The notes under the pieces were generated by a model. That model made no database searches and was not told the DNA's origin. It worked only from the letters and a program-made list of their open reading frames with translations. Shown one piece after another: positions 16,458 through 25,865 of a stretch of DNA of 64,000 nt (position 1 is the first letter of the stretch; each line of letters begins with the position of its first letter). The translations under genes and the position numbers were made by a program. This stretch comes from an uncultured Prolixibacteraceae bacterium (GTDB lineage Bacteria; Bacteroidota; Bacteroidia; Bacteroidales; Prolixibacteraceae). The stretch lies in the NCBI GenBank assembly GCA_937915865.1, contig CALGIG010000015.1, positions 290,612-354,611 of the forward strand. Direction: 5' to 3'.

Positions 16458-17504
16458 CTAATTATCTTCCAGTTGACTGGTGAGTTGTTTTACTTGTTTT
16501 TGCAACTCAATAACTTGTTCGCGTAAACTGGGTAGGTTTCTGAAAATGGCAAACACTTTGGCAGCCTGAGCAATGTCCATCGCTGGGGCTCCCAAAACAG
16601 TGCGATTTGATTTTATGTTATTTGGCACACCCGACATGGCTCCAAATGTAACATTATCGCCTATGGTAAGATGACCTGCAACACCAACGTGACCACCAAA
16701 CATACAACTATTTCCAACTTTGGTTGAACCGGCAATACCGGTGTGGGCGGCCATAACTGTATTTGTTCCAACTTCAACGTTGTGTGCAATTTGTACTAAA
16801 TTGTCAATTTTTGTTCCTTTCCGTATGATGGTCGAACCCATAGTAGCGCAATCAACTGTTGTATTGGCACCAATTTCAACCTGATCTTCCAGAACAACAT
16901 TTCCAACCTGTGGAATTTTTTTATACGAACCATCTTCGGTAAGGGCAAAACCAAAGCCATCGGAACCAATAACTGCTCCGGAATGGATAATACAGGCCTG
17001 GCCAATACTGGTATCTTCATATATTTTCACACCAGCATATAAAATACAATCGTCGCCAATAACAGTATTGTCGCCAATGTATACCTGCGGGTAAATTTTT
17101 ACGTTGTTGCCAATCTTTGCATTTTTCCCAATATAGGCAAAAGCTCCCAGGTAAATGTCTTTACCGATTTGAGCAGAAGGATCGATGAATGATGGATTTT
17201 CGATACCTGTTTTGTCTCCTTTGGCCTGCTGGTACAACTCCAAAAGCGAAGCAAAAGCTTTGTAGGCATCAGCTACACGAATCAGGGTTGTGTTAACTGG
17301 CGCTTCAAGTTCAAAGCTGTGGTTGATAATTACAATTGTTGCTTCAGTTTCGTATAGGTATTTATTGTATTTGGGGTTGGAAAGAAACGCTAATGTTCCG
17401 GGCCTTCCTTCTTCAATTTTTGCTACATCTGATACAACTGCATTAGGATCACCTTCAACCGTACCACCCAGAAAATCAGCAATACTTTGAGCTTTAAATT
17501 CCAT
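16458..17504 (-). CDS. lpxD: UDP-3-O-(3-hydroxyacyl)glucosamine N-acyltransferase
   Basis: About 348 residues from the ATG at 17504 ([14 protein letters not shown]); the frame extends to a less likely TTG at 17528. The N-terminal uridine-binding domain (residues 1-100) is followed by a hexapeptide-repeat beta-helix with the catalytic His in [19 protein letters not shown], and [12 protein letters not shown]-terminal helix ([20 protein letters not shown]) forms the trimer coiled coil. It adds the second hydroxyacyl chain to the lipid A precursor. It lies between the HD phosphohydrolase gene and lpxC/fabZ. Confidence 0.95.
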   Translation of the reverse strand: MEFKAQSIADFLGGTVEGDPNAVVSDVAKIEEGRPGTLAFLSNPKYNKYLYETEATIVIINHSFELEAPVNTTLIRVADAYKAFASLLELYQQAKGDKTGIENPSFIDPSAQIGKDIYLGAFAYIGKNAKIGNNVKIYPQVYIGDNTVIGDDCILYAGVKIYEDTSIGQACIIHSGAVIGSDGFGFALTEDGSYKKIPQVGNVVLEDQVEIGANTTVDCATMGSTIIRKGTKIDNLVQIAHNVEVGTNTVMAAHTGIAGSTKVGNSCMFGGHVGVAGHLTIGDNVTFGAMSGVPNNIKSNRTVLGAPAMDIAQAAKVFAIFRNLPSLREQVIELQKQVKQLTSQLEDN

Positions 17505-17540
17505 ATTCGTTAAAAATTTGCCGTGCAAAAATAGTGTAAA

Positions 17541-18794
17541 TTACTTAATGTCCAATTCTTTCGGATAACAGATGAAATATTTCCTCACTGTTTCAGAGAA
17601 AACTGACAGGTTAATGTCTGATGCGTCAGCTATGTCATTCATTTTGTTATTTTTAAATAAAACATTAATTTTTTCGCTGGAAGCCTTGTTATACGCGCTG
17701 TTCGAGATCGTATCAGCGATCAGAAAATATCTCATTTGCTCGTCGCATACATTAAACTGCCCGCAGATTCGTTCTTTTAACAAAGTGATTTTATGCTCTG
17801 GAATAGGTTTTTTACTGATTTTAATCTTGTACAAACGCCGGTTAATTATACAACGTGCGAGGTATGATAGTACCTGGTCGGGATGGTTTTGCCATTCTTT
17901 AATGGAGGCAATGATGTCGTTATCGTCTAAACTTGTAAACAAATCAAGAGTTGTCCGCCCGGCTATTGTATTATTTTCCCTGAAATCGTCGGGAGAAAAC
18001 TGATGCTTAAGAAATACCTTAAAGACAGGAGTTGCAAAAAGATCAACGTCCTGCATGATTAACTCACGTGCACGGCAGAGGGCATTAATGAGCAAATACT
18101 CGGCTGAAAGAACCGTTTTGTGAAGGTAAACCTGCCAGTACATCAGCCGACGGGCAATTAAAAAGTTCTCGACCGAATATATTCCTTTGTATTCAACGAC
18201 CAGCTCATCGTTTTTTACATTCAGCATTTTAATAATTCGTTCAGAGCCAATCACTCCTTCCGAAACTCCCGAAAAGAAACTGTCGCGGCTTAGGTAATCG
18301 AGCCGGTCCATATCAAGTTGGCTCGAAACTAACTGATGCAAAAAATGACGGTGGTATTTATTCGTGAAAATCTGAATAGCAAGGTCTAGTTTATTATCAA
18401 ATTGCCGGTTCAATTCTTCCATTAACAATAGAGAAATTTTTTCGTGCGGCACATCGGGGACAAGTGTACTTTCGAGTACATGTGAAAATGGGCCGTGCCC
18501 GATATCGTGCAAAAGGATAGCAACCGAAACGGCATCTGCTTCATCATCCGAAATATCAAGTCCTTTCATTTTTAATATGCCAATTGCCGAACGCATTAAA
18601 TGTAGCGCCCCTAAAGCATGTTCGAAACGTGTATGGTTAGCACCTGGATAAACCATACACGACAAACCTAGTTGCCTGATTCGGCGTAAGCGTTGAAAAT
18701 AAGGATGTTCAATTAAGTCGAAGACTAGTTCTGAGCGGATATTTATGAAGCCAAAAACCGGGTCGTTGATTATTTTCTTCTTGTTTGTTTTCAA
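17541..18794 (-). CDS. HD-domain phosphohydrolase (dNTPase-like)
   Basis: A 417-residue protein of the dGTPase-like HD family. The H...HD...D metal site is visible as NHTRFEHALGALHLM, VAILLHDIGHGPFSHVLEST and SSQLDMDRLDYLSRDSF. Relatives in Bacteroidota are regularly placed next to lpxD and are predicted dNTP triphosphohydrolases; the true substrate is unproven. It is the first gene of the lipid A operon (37 bp before lpxD), with a TATGTTTG -7 element about 25 bp upstream of its start. Confidence 0.9.
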   Translation of the reverse strand: MKTNKKKIINDPVFGFINIRSELVFDLIEHPYFQRLRRIRQLGLSCMVYPGANHTRFEHALGALHLMRSAIGILKMKGLDISDDEADAVSVAILLHDIGHGPFSHVLESTLVPDVPHEKISLLLMEELNRQFDNKLDLAIQIFTNKYHRHFLHQLVSSQLDMDRLDYLSRDSFFSGVSEGVIGSERIIKMLNVKNDELVVEYKGIYSVENFLIARRLMYWQVYLHKTVLSAEYLLINALCRARELIMQDVDLFATPVFKVFLKHQFSPDDFRENNTIAGRTTLDLFTSLDDNDIIASIKEWQNHPDQVLSYLARCIINRRLYKIKISKKPIPEHKITLLKERICGQFNVCDEQMRYFLIADTISNSAYNKASSEKINVLFKNNKMNDIADASDINLSVFSETVRKYFICYPKELDIK

Positions 18795-18819
18795 TGTATT
18801 AATTCAGCATTAGTAATCA

Positions 18820-18827
18820 CAAACATA
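18820..18827 (-). promoter_or_regulatory. -7 element of the HD-lpxD-lpxC/fabZ-lpxA operon
   Basis: TATGTTTG on the minus strand matches TAnnTTTG and would place the transcription start around 18813, 20 nt before the gene. No good -33 TTTG is found at the usual distance. It lies about 60 bp from the opposing rimP promoter. Confidence 0.45.
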
Positions 18828-18888
18828 GCAAAATTTAAAGCATAATAAAATTGTGTCTTTATTTCTCTCGAAACCTTAACGAATTGAT

Positions 18889-18918
18889 TTTGACAATTTA
18901 ATTAATTTACTATCTTTG
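18889..18918 (+). promoter_or_regulatory. Promoter of the rimP-nusA-infB operon
   Basis: TTTG at 18889-18892 and TATCTTTG at 18911-18918 are separated by 18 bp, a near-consensus Bacteroidota promoter. Transcription should start near 18925, giving a leader of about 56 nt. Confidence 0.75.
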
Positions 18919-18944
18919 TCGCGTCAATTTGGGAAAACCAGAGG

Positions 18945-18965
18945 TAGGGGATCGCAAGTCCCCTA
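18945..18965 (+). promoter_or_regulatory. GNRA-capped leader hairpin upstream of rimP
   Basis: A 7-bp perfect stem TAGGGGA/TCCCCTA (18945-18951 with 18959-18965) encloses TCGCAAG. C53-G58 closes a GCAA tetraloop, leaving one bulged U (last two digits of positions 18953, 18958 and 18952). The hairpin ends 15 nt before the rimP start codon and has no T-tract, so it is not a terminator. It could be a protein-binding or mRNA-stability element for the transcript; cis-regulatory leaders of rimP operons are known in other bacteria. Confidence 0.55.
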
Positions 18966-18980
18966 TTTTATTACAGAACT

Positions 18981-19442
18981 ATGATCGACAAAAACAAGAT
19001 AGCAGAACTCATAAACGAAAAACTTACTGACGATCAGTTTTTGGTTGAGGTAACAGTCTCTGCAACCAACGTGATTAATATCATGGTTGATAGCGATACC
19101 AATTTATCAATCAATCAAATTGTTGAGCTTAGCCGTTATGTCGAAGGAAAACTTGATCGCGATGCTGAAGATTTCGAGTTATCTGTATTTTCTGCCGGAT
19201 TAACAGAACCATTCAGACTTATTCGTCAATATAAAAAGAACCTCGGGAGTGAAGTTGACGTATTGTTGACTAGCGGAATTAAGATGAATGGTATTCTTGT
19301 TATGGCTGACGATGATGGAATTGGTCTGGAAGTTACTACGAAAGAAAAAATTGAAGGGTACAAAAAGAAAGAACTGGTTAAACGAGTTCACAATTTTGTA
19401 TATCAGGAAATTAAAGAAGCAAAAAAAATATTAAAATTCTAA
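18981..19442 (+). CDS. rimP: Ribosome maturation factor RimP
   Basis: A 153-residue protein with the RimP N-terminal alpha/beta domain (NVINIMVDSDTNLSINQIVE, ELSVFSAGLTEPF) and a C-terminal SH3-like barrel (ILVMADDDGIGLEV). It assists 30S assembly. It is the first gene of the rimP-nusA-infB operon, 12 bp before nusA, an order conserved across bacteria. Confidence 0.95.
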   Translation: MIDKNKIAELINEKLTDDQFLVEVTVSATNVINIMVDSDTNLSINQIVELSRYVEGKLDRDAEDFELSVFSAGLTEPFRLIRQYKKNLGSEVDVLLTSGIKMNGILVMADDDGIGLEVTTKEKIEGYKKKELVKRVHNFVYQEIKEAKKILKF

Positions 19443-19454
19443 AACCGGGACGAT

Positions 19455-20690
19455 ATGGAGAGTCTTAATCTTATCGAAACCTTTGCCGAATTTAAGGAGC
19501 TAAAAAACATCGACCGCGCTACAATGATGAGTGTGCTCGAAGATGTATTTAAAAACGTTCTTCAGAAAACATACGGCACTGACGAAAACTTCGACGTGAT
19601 TATTAACATCGATAAAGGTGACTTTGAGATTTGGCGAAACAGGGAAGTTGTTGCCGATGAGGATTTTGAAGATCCGAACAGACAAATAACCCTGAAAGAA
19701 GCTAAAAAAATTGATACCGATTACGAAATCGGAGAAGAAGTGACTGATGAAGTAAAGCTTGCTCAATTTGGCCGCAGGGCAATTTTGAATTTGCGCCAAA
19801 ATCTGGCTAGCCGAATCCTGGAACTGGAGAAAGACCATATTTTCAATAAATATAAAAGCAAAATTGGCGATATTATAGCTGGAGAAGTTTACCAGGTCTG
19901 GAAGAAGGAGATCCTTATTCTTGATGACGAAGGTAACGAATTAATCCTCCCAAGGACAGAGCAAATTCCATCAGACTATTTTCGGAAAGGTGATAATTTG
20001 CGTGCTGTTGTATTTAAAGTGGAATTGCGAAACAACAATCCACTAATTATTCTTTCGCGGACATCGCCGGTTTTCCTCGAACGTTTGTTCGAACTTGAAG
20101 TTCCGGAAATTTTTGATGGTTTGATAACCATTAAAAAGATAGTTAGGGTGCCGGGCGAACGGGCCAAAGTTGCTGTTGAATCGTACGACGAACGCATCGA
20201 TCCGGTTGGCGCTTGTGTTGGTATGAAGGGATCGCGTATTCACGGTATTGTTCGTGAGTTACGTAACGAAAATATCGATGTAATCAATTATTCATCCAAT
20301 ATGCAGTTATTCATTCAGCGTGCATTGAATCCTGCAAAAGTATCATCCATTAAATTACACGAAGACACCAAGCGTGCCGATGTTTACCTAAAACCTGAAG
20401 AAGTTTCGATGGCCATTGGTAAAGGCGGTTTAAACATTCGTTTGGCCAGCCAGCTAACAGGCTATGAAATTGATGTTTATCGCGAAGTAGCTCAGGATGA
20501 TGAAGATGTTAACCTGGATGAATTCTCTGATGAAATTGAAGGCTGGGTTATTGATCAGCTTAAATCCATTGGTTGCGATACAGCCAAGAATGTTTTGAGT
20601 ATTTCCCGGTCAGAACTGATAAAAAGAACCGACCTCGAAGAGGAAACCATCGACGAAGTTCTTCGAATATTGAGAAACGAATTTGAATAG
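19455..20690 (+). CDS. nusA: Transcription termination/antitermination factor NusA
   Basis: A 411-residue NusA. The N-terminal RNA-polymerase-binding domain (residues 1-125) is followed by S1 (GDIIAGEVYQVWKKEILILD), KH1 and KH2 domains. KH motifs appear as GACVGMKGSRIHGIVREL and MAIGKGGLNIRLASQLTGYE. The C-terminus has one short helical repeat (residues ~365-411) and lacks the two acidic repeats of E. coli NusA, as is usual outside Gammaproteobacteria. It modulates pausing, termination and rRNA antitermination. Confidence 0.96.
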   Translation: MESLNLIETFAEFKELKNIDRATMMSVLEDVFKNVLQKTYGTDENFDVIINIDKGDFEIWRNREVVADEDFEDPNRQITLKEAKKIDTDYEIGEEVTDEVKLAQFGRRAILNLRQNLASRILELEKDHIFNKYKSKIGDIIAGEVYQVWKKEILILDDEGNELILPRTEQIPSDYFRKGDNLRAVVFKVELRNNNPLIILSRTSPVFLERLFELEVPEIFDGLITIKKIVRVPGERAKVAVESYDERIDPVGACVGMKGSRIHGIVRELRNENIDVINYSSNMQLFIQRALNPAKVSSIKLHEDTKRADVYLKPEEVSMAIGKGGLNIRLASQLTGYEIDVYREVAQDDEDVNLDEFSDEIEGWVIDQLKSIGCDTAKNVLSISRSELIKRTDLEEETIDEVLRILRNEFE

Positions 20691-20808
20691 ACATTAAAGT
20701 TTATTTGAATTTTTAGCTTGAAAATTAGGGCAATTTAGATTTTGAATGTAAAATTGCACATCGTTAATTCCTTAAAAGTATTTTGAGGTATATTTAACAG
20801 GGAGGTTT

Positions 20809-23800
20809 ATGGTATTAGGTAGTATAAAACGGCTGAGTAAAGTAGCGCGGGATTTTAATGTAGGTATCTCCACTATCGTTGATTTTCTGCACAAAAAGGG
20901 ATTTGATATAGGTTCAGACCCCAATAGTAAAATTTCGGATGATGCATTCACTTTGCTCGAAAAAGAGTACAAAGGAGACATTAGCCTAAAAAAAGAATCG
21001 GAGAAAATCAATTTGAAAAGTCATCGTGGATCACACGAAACAATTTCATTGGATGATGTCAAAGATGGCAGTCATAAACATCGTGAAGATGATTACGACG
21101 AGGAAGAAGTAATTATAAAAGGCCATTCTCCCAAAAAAGTTGAGCCAACCCCTCAGGTAAAACATGAACGAAAAGATGACTTTATTTCAGGAACACGGCA
21201 GGAGATTGAAGCACCAAAGATTTTGGGTAAAATTGATTTGAATAATCTTGGAGGAGTCAAGAAAAAAGAAGAACCTGCTCCTGCTGAACGGCCAAAACCA
21301 GTTGTTCAGAAAACTGTTGTTGAAGAAAAACCAGTACAAGTAGAAAAACCTCAACCTGTTGAGATACCTGATAAGCCAATAATGAAGGAAGAGAAACCTG
21401 TTATCGTTGAAGCTCCTGAAATAAAAGCTACACCAGACGAAGACAACAATGATCGTTTTGATTCAGATATTGTGGCAACCAATATTCCCAAAGTTGAAGA
21501 AGTAAAAGTGGTTGGACGTATTGACCTGGATATGCTGAATCAGAAGACCAGACCTGCAAAAAAGACAAAAAAACAAAGAGAAGAAGAACGCAGGGAAAGG
21601 GAACGTGCCCGCCGCGAGATGCAACGTCCGGTTGAAAATGAAACGATTCGCGAAGAGAAACCTCATGTAGAACGCGAGGCTCCTGTGGTAATTAAAGCTA
21701 AAGTTGAAAAATTATCAGGTCCAACTGTTGTCGGTAAAATTGATTTGCCAAACGACAAGAGACCTGGTGGAATGTCGCAGGAACAAGGCCAACAGCAGAA
21801 CCGTAAAAAGAAACGTAAACGCATAATAGCTAAAGATATTCCTGAGAATCAACAAAGAGTAAATATTGTTGATAAAAATACTCAACAAGGAGAACGAAAG
21901 AAACTGGTTGTTAATAAAAATGTTGGAGGTGGGAATGCTCGTCCAGCTGAGAAACCAGGGTTAAAAAAACGAACTCCGTTAAAAAAGGAAGTAAGCGAAG
22001 AAGATGTACAGAAACAAATAAAAGATACATTGGCTCGTTTAACTTCGAAAGGAACTAAATCGAAAGGATCGAAATACCGGAAAGATAAACGGCAGATAGC
22101 CAGTGATAAACTTGCTGCCCAAGCCGAACTTGAAAACGAGCAAAAGAATATTCTGAAAGTAACCGAATTCGTGTCAGTAAACGAATTGGCGAACATGATG
22201 GATACAGCTGTTACCAATGTTATTTCAACATGTATGAGCCTTGGTTTGTTTGTTTCAATTAATCAGCGTTTGGATGCCGAAACAATGGCTATTGTTGCCG
22301 ACGAATTTGGCTATCAGGTTGAATTTGTTAGCGCCGAAATTCAGGTTGCTATCGAAGAAGAGCCGGATACTCTTGAGCAGTTGCTTCCCCGTGCGCCAAT
22401 TGTTACGGTGATGGGGCACGTCGACCACGGTAAAACATCGTTGCTCGATTATATACGAAAAACTAATGTTATTGCAGGCGAAGCCGGTGGTATTACACAG
22501 CATATTGGGGCATACCATGTAAAGCTAAGTAATGGTAAAGAAATTACATTCCTTGATACTCCTGGTCACGAAGCTTTTACTGCTATGCGTGCCCGTGGCG
22601 CCCAGGTAACCGATATTGTTATTATCATTGTTGCAGCTGATGACAGTGTGATGCCTCAAACCATAGAGGCTATTAACCATGCTCAGGCGGCCAGTGTACC
22701 AATTATTTTCGCCATCAACAAAATAGATAAGCCAGGGGCTGACCCTGAAAAGATTAAAGAACGACTTGCTGCGATGAATTTTCTTGTTGAAGATTGGGGC
22801 GGAAAATATCAAAGCCAGGATATTTCAGCAAAAAAAGGGTTGAACGTTGATTTACTTCTTGAAAAGGTATTGCTTGAAGCGGAAATGCTCGAACTGAAAG
22901 GAAATCCAAATAAAAGAGCCACCGGGACTGTGATAGAATCGACGCTGGATAAAGGTCGCGGTTATGTGGCTACTGTTCTTGTGCAAAACGGTTCACTAAG
23001 AGTTGGAGATGTTATACTGACAGGCCAATATTACGGACACGTTAAAGCCATGTTTAACGAACGCAATCAGCGCGTTACTGTTGCAAAACCTGCCGAACCG
23101 GTAATTATTCTTGGTTTGGATGGTGCTCCACAGGCTGGCGATAAGTTCAATGTAATGGAAAACGAACGTGATGCGCGAAACATTGCCAATAAACGGGAAC
23201 AACTTGCCCGAGAACAGGGTTTACGTACTCAGAAACATATTACACTTGATGAGATTGGCCGTCGTATTGCTATTGGAAACTTCCAGGAATTGAACCTGAT
23301 TGTGAAAGGTGATGTTGACGGATCAATCGAGGCATTGTCTGATTCTTTGATTAAACTTTCAACCGAAGAAATACAGGTTAACGTTATACACAAAGCTGTT
23401 GGAGCTATTTCAGAGTCAGACATCATGTTGGCCACAGCATCGAATGCTATTATTGTTGGGTTCCAGGTAAGACCAACTGCCAATGCCCGCAAGATAGCAG
23501 AGAAAGAACAAATAGATGTTCGTTTGTATTCGATTATTTACGATGCAATAAACGAAATTAAGGCAGCTATGGAAGGGATGCTTTCACCTGAAATTAAGGA
23601 AGAAATTACTGGTACAGCCGAGGTTATGGAAGCATTCAATATTTCGAAAGTTGGTACCATTGCCGGCTGTATCGTGCGTGATGGTAAAATTAGTCGTAAA
23701 GATAAAGCCCGTGTTATTCGTGATGGTATCGTAATCTATACGGGGTCTCTTGGCTCTCTGAAACGTTTCAAAGACGATGTGAAAGATGTGGCCAAGGGTT

Positions 23801-23895
23801 ATGAATGTGGTCTTAATATCGATGGATATAACGATATTAAAGTTGGTGACTTTATTGAAACATTTACATTAACGGAAGTAGCTAAGTCGCTATAA
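20809..23895 (+). CDS. infB: Translation initiation factor IF-2
   Basis: A 1028-residue IF-2. An N-terminal HTH-like IF2_N segment ([20 protein letters not shown]) precedes a long charged, low-complexity region (residues ~75-440), a second IF2_N motif ([20 protein letters not shown]) and the GTPase domain with GHVDHGKT at 536-543, DTPGHE and NKID. Domains II, III and C2, which bind fMet-tRNA, follow. The start is preceded by AGGGAGG, an unusually clear Shine-Dalgarno sequence for this phylum. It is the last gene of the operon and is followed by a strong terminator. Confidence 0.97.
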   Translation: MVLGSIKRLSKVARDFNVGISTIVDFLHKKGFDIGSDPNSKISDDAFTLLEKEYKGDISLKKESEKINLKSHRGSHETISLDDVKDGSHKHREDDYDEEEVIIKGHSPKKVEPTPQVKHERKDDFISGTRQEIEAPKILGKIDLNNLGGVKKKEEPAPAERPKPVVQKTVVEEKPVQVEKPQPVEIPDKPIMKEEKPVIVEAPEIKATPDEDNNDRFDSDIVATNIPKVEEVKVVGRIDLDMLNQKTRPAKKTKKQREEERRERERARREMQRPVENETIREEKPHVEREAPVVIKAKVEKLSGPTVVGKIDLPNDKRPGGMSQEQGQQQNRKKKRKRIIAKDIPENQQRVNIVDKNTQQGERKKLVVNKNVGGGNARPAEKPGLKKRTPLKKEVSEEDVQKQIKDTLARLTSKGTKSKGSKYRKDKRQIASDKLAAQAELENEQKNILKVTEFVSVNELANMMDTAVTNVISTCMSLGLFVSINQRLDAETMAIVADEFGYQVEFVSAEIQVAIEEEPDTLEQLLPRAPIVTVMGHVDHGKTSLLDYIRKTNVIAGEAGGITQHIGAYHVKLSNGKEITFLDTPGHEAFTAMRARGAQVTDIVIIIVAADDSVMPQTIEAINHAQAASVPIIFAINKIDKPGADPEKIKERLAAMNFLVEDWGGKYQSQDISAKKGLNVDLLLEKVLLEAEMLELKGNPNKRATGTVIESTLDKGRGYVATVLVQNGSLRVGDVILTGQYYGHVKAMFNERNQRVTVAKPAEPVIILGLDGAPQAGDKFNVMENERDARNIANKREQLAREQGLRTQKHITLDEIGRRIAIGNFQELNLIVKGDVDGSIEALSDSLIKLSTEEIQVNVIHKAVGAISESDIMLATASNAIIVGFQVRPTANARKIAEKEQIDVRLYSIIYDAINEIKAAMEGMLSPEIKEEITGTAEVMEAFNISKVGTIAGCIVRDGKISRKDKARVIRDGIVIYTGSLGSLKRFKDDVKDVAKGYECGLNIDGYNDIKVGDFIETFTLTEVAKSL

Positions 23896-23922
23896 TTCAA
23901 CAATCAAAAATTCTCATAATTC

Positions 23923-23953
23923 AAGCCCGCTTTGCCAAAGCGGGCTTTTTTTT
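23923..23953 (+). terminator. Intrinsic terminator after infB
   Basis: An 11-bp perfect stem AAGCCCGCTTT/AAAGCGGGCTT with a 3-nt GCC loop is followed by an eight-base T-run. It lies 28 bp after the infB stop. Confidence 0.92.
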
Positions 23954-24333
23954 GCATTAACCCCTGGAATAAATTTTACCTGACACATTAAAAAAAACAA
24001 CCTTTCTGTATCGGAAGGGTTACAATTTACTTTCTCCAATAAACAAGAGTATAAAGGCTGAAAAATTATATTCTCCAAAGAATCTGTTTAAGAGAATAGT
24101 TGATTTTAGATCGGAAATACCGGCCTATCGATTTTGTTATCCTTATTACTCTGTTTAATGGAAATAATAATCACATATATCTCATAAAAAATCAAAAGTT
24201 TCGTTTTTTATCCTATTTCATGTGGGGGCTAATTTTTGTTAAAAATTAATTTATTTGTTTTTACCCTATTAGTATTATGGGGTATTGTTTAAATATTTAT
24301 TTTTGTCGCACAACAAATTTAAATCCCCCACTT
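23954..24333 (+). other. 380-bp A/T-rich non-coding region upstream of amt
   Basis: No gene is seen. TATTTTTG at 24298-24305 matches the -7 consensus 29 nt before the amt start, without a proper -33. GTGGGGG (24222-24228) is complementary to CCCCCAC (24325-24331) immediately before the amt ATG; the two could pair only if transcription starts upstream of 24222. Confidence 0.4.
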
Positions 24334-25572
24334 ATGTTTGATGTAGGTCTTACAACTTTTATGATTTTAGCCACCAGCATGGTTATGTTAATGACTCCTG
24401 GATTGGCATTTTTCTATGGAGGACTCGGAAATAAAAAGCATGTCCTCAACATCATGATGCAGAGCTTTGTCTCGCTTGGATTAACTTCAATTTTATGGTT
24501 TTTCTTTGGTTACTCGCTATGCTTCAGTGGTAATTTAACCGATGGAACCGATTTCTACGGTATTCTTGGAAATTTAGATAAAGCTTTTTATCGAGGAATT
24601 ACTCCGCAAACAGTTTTCTCACCTGAAAAAAGATTTCCTGAGTACATTTTTATTGCCTACCAGATGATGTTTGCTATAATTACTCCTGCATTAATAACAG
24701 GAGCTTTTATCAATCGGATTTCGTTTAAAGCTTATGTCTGGTTCTTGGTTTTATGGCAAATTTTTGTTTACTATCCATTTGTTCACATGGTTTGGGGTGG
24801 TGGACTCCTTGCTAAATGGGGCGTACTTGACTTTGCTGGTGGAATTGTTGTTCATGCAACAGCCGGTTTCGCGGCCTTGGCGTCGGTATTTTTTGTTGGG
24901 GCCCGAAAGGAGAAAAACCATATTCCCAATAATATTCCTTTGGTTGCCATTGGAACTGCTTTGCTTTGGTTTGGATGGTATGGTTTTAATGCCGGAAGTG
25001 AACTTGCTGTAAATGATGTGACTATTGCCGCATTCTTAAATACTGACACCGCAGCATCATTTGCTGCAATTACCTGGTTATTTATCGAATGGAATGTTGG
25101 CAAAAAGAAACCAACATTTATTGGCCTGATGACCGGTGCAGTTGCCGGTTTGGCAACTATTACCCCGGCAGCCGGATATGTAACATTGCAATCGTCGGTT
25201 TTGATTGGAATTATTGCCGGAATTGGTTGTTATCTGGCGGTAAAATTCAAAGAAAAACAAGAATGGGATGATGCTCTCGATGTCTGGGGCGTTCATGGTA
25301 TGGGTGGTGTTATTGGTACGATCTGTTTAGGCCTTTTTGCAACTAAAACAATCAACGTTAATGGTGTCGATGGTCTTTTTTACGGAGGAGGAATATCTTT
25401 TCTTTTTAAACAGGTTTGTGCAATTCTCCTGGCTGTAGTTTATGGTTTCTTTTTTACGCTTATCTTGCTAAAATCAATAAATAAGTTGGTTCCGGTAAAA
25501 GCCTCATTAAAGGAAGAAAAAGAAGGCCTGGATATTAGTTATCATGGTGAAATAGCCCGTGATGTAGCTTGA
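24334..25572 (+). CDS. amt: Ammonium transporter (Amt/MEP/Rh family)
   Basis: About 412 residues from the ATG at 24334 (MFDVGLTTFMILATSM); an in-frame ATG at 24277 would add an implausible lead. Eleven membrane segments are expected. The twin pore histidines are H174 (GGIVVHATAGF) and H321 (GVHGMGGVIGT), matching E. coli AmtB H168 and H318. A short cytoplasmic tail (KASLKEEKEGLDISYHGEIA) is present. It conducts ammonium across the inner membrane as a trimer. No glnK/PII gene is adjacent, which is unusual for amt and leaves its regulator elsewhere. Confidence 0.95.
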   Translation: MFDVGLTTFMILATSMVMLMTPGLAFFYGGLGNKKHVLNIMMQSFVSLGLTSILWFFFGYSLCFSGNLTDGTDFYGILGNLDKAFYRGITPQTVFSPEKRFPEYIFIAYQMMFAIITPALITGAFINRISFKAYVWFLVLWQIFVYYPFVHMVWGGGLLAKWGVLDFAGGIVVHATAGFAALASVFFVGARKEKNHIPNNIPLVAIGTALLWFGWYGFNAGSELAVNDVTIAAFLNTDTAASFAAITWLFIEWNVGKKKPTFIGLMTGAVAGLATITPAAGYVTLQSSVLIGIIAGIGCYLAVKFKEKQEWDDALDVWGVHGMGGVIGTICLGLFATKTINVNGVDGLFYGGGISFLFKQVCAILLAVVYGFFFTLILLKSINKLVPVKASLKEEKEGLDISYHGEIARDVA

Positions 25573-25645
25573 TTAATAACCTGAGTTCGGGATAAACAAT
25601 AGGAGAATATTCTATAAATAAGGTAATAATGTTGTTGGCTTAGGT

Positions 25646-25728
25646 AAATGAATTTCTACTGAGGTTTAAAAGTATATGATAAGGTTTTAAAACCTCATAA
25701 AAAAACAAACCTCAGTAGAAATTAAATG
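25646..25728. mobile_element. Putative 73-bp MITE with 17-bp terminal inverted repeats and 5-bp target duplication
   Basis: Perfect 17-bp inverted repeats AATTTCTACTGAGGTTT (25651-25667) and its complement (25707-25723) bound 39 bp. Both outer ends are flanked by the direct repeat AAATG (25646-25650 and 25724-25728). The centre holds a second perfect 14-bp palindrome, AGGTTTTAAAACCT (25682-25695), which repeats part of the terminal arm. It lies between the convergent amt and COG2509 genes and has no coding capacity. Confidence 0.65.
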
Positions 25729-25865
25729 CACATGGATGTTAAACATTATAAGTCATTGGATTTCAATTATTGTAATAATCTTCTATATCGAATTCAGGTT
25801 ATTATTAATGGACAATAGACTAAGCGTTGCTAACGATAGTTTGACAGCTCCTTCTCTGTTTTAAA

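Noticed and set aside
20730..20757. GCAATTT...AAATTGC inverted repeat between nusA and infB
   Set aside because: Seven A/T-rich base pairs with a 14-nt loop in an A/T-rich gap are expected by chance; no T-tract or conservation can be seen.
23954..24333. Small RNA or riboswitch upstream of amt
   Set aside because: No stable structured domain or known riboswitch core could be found by eye in this A/T-rich stretch.
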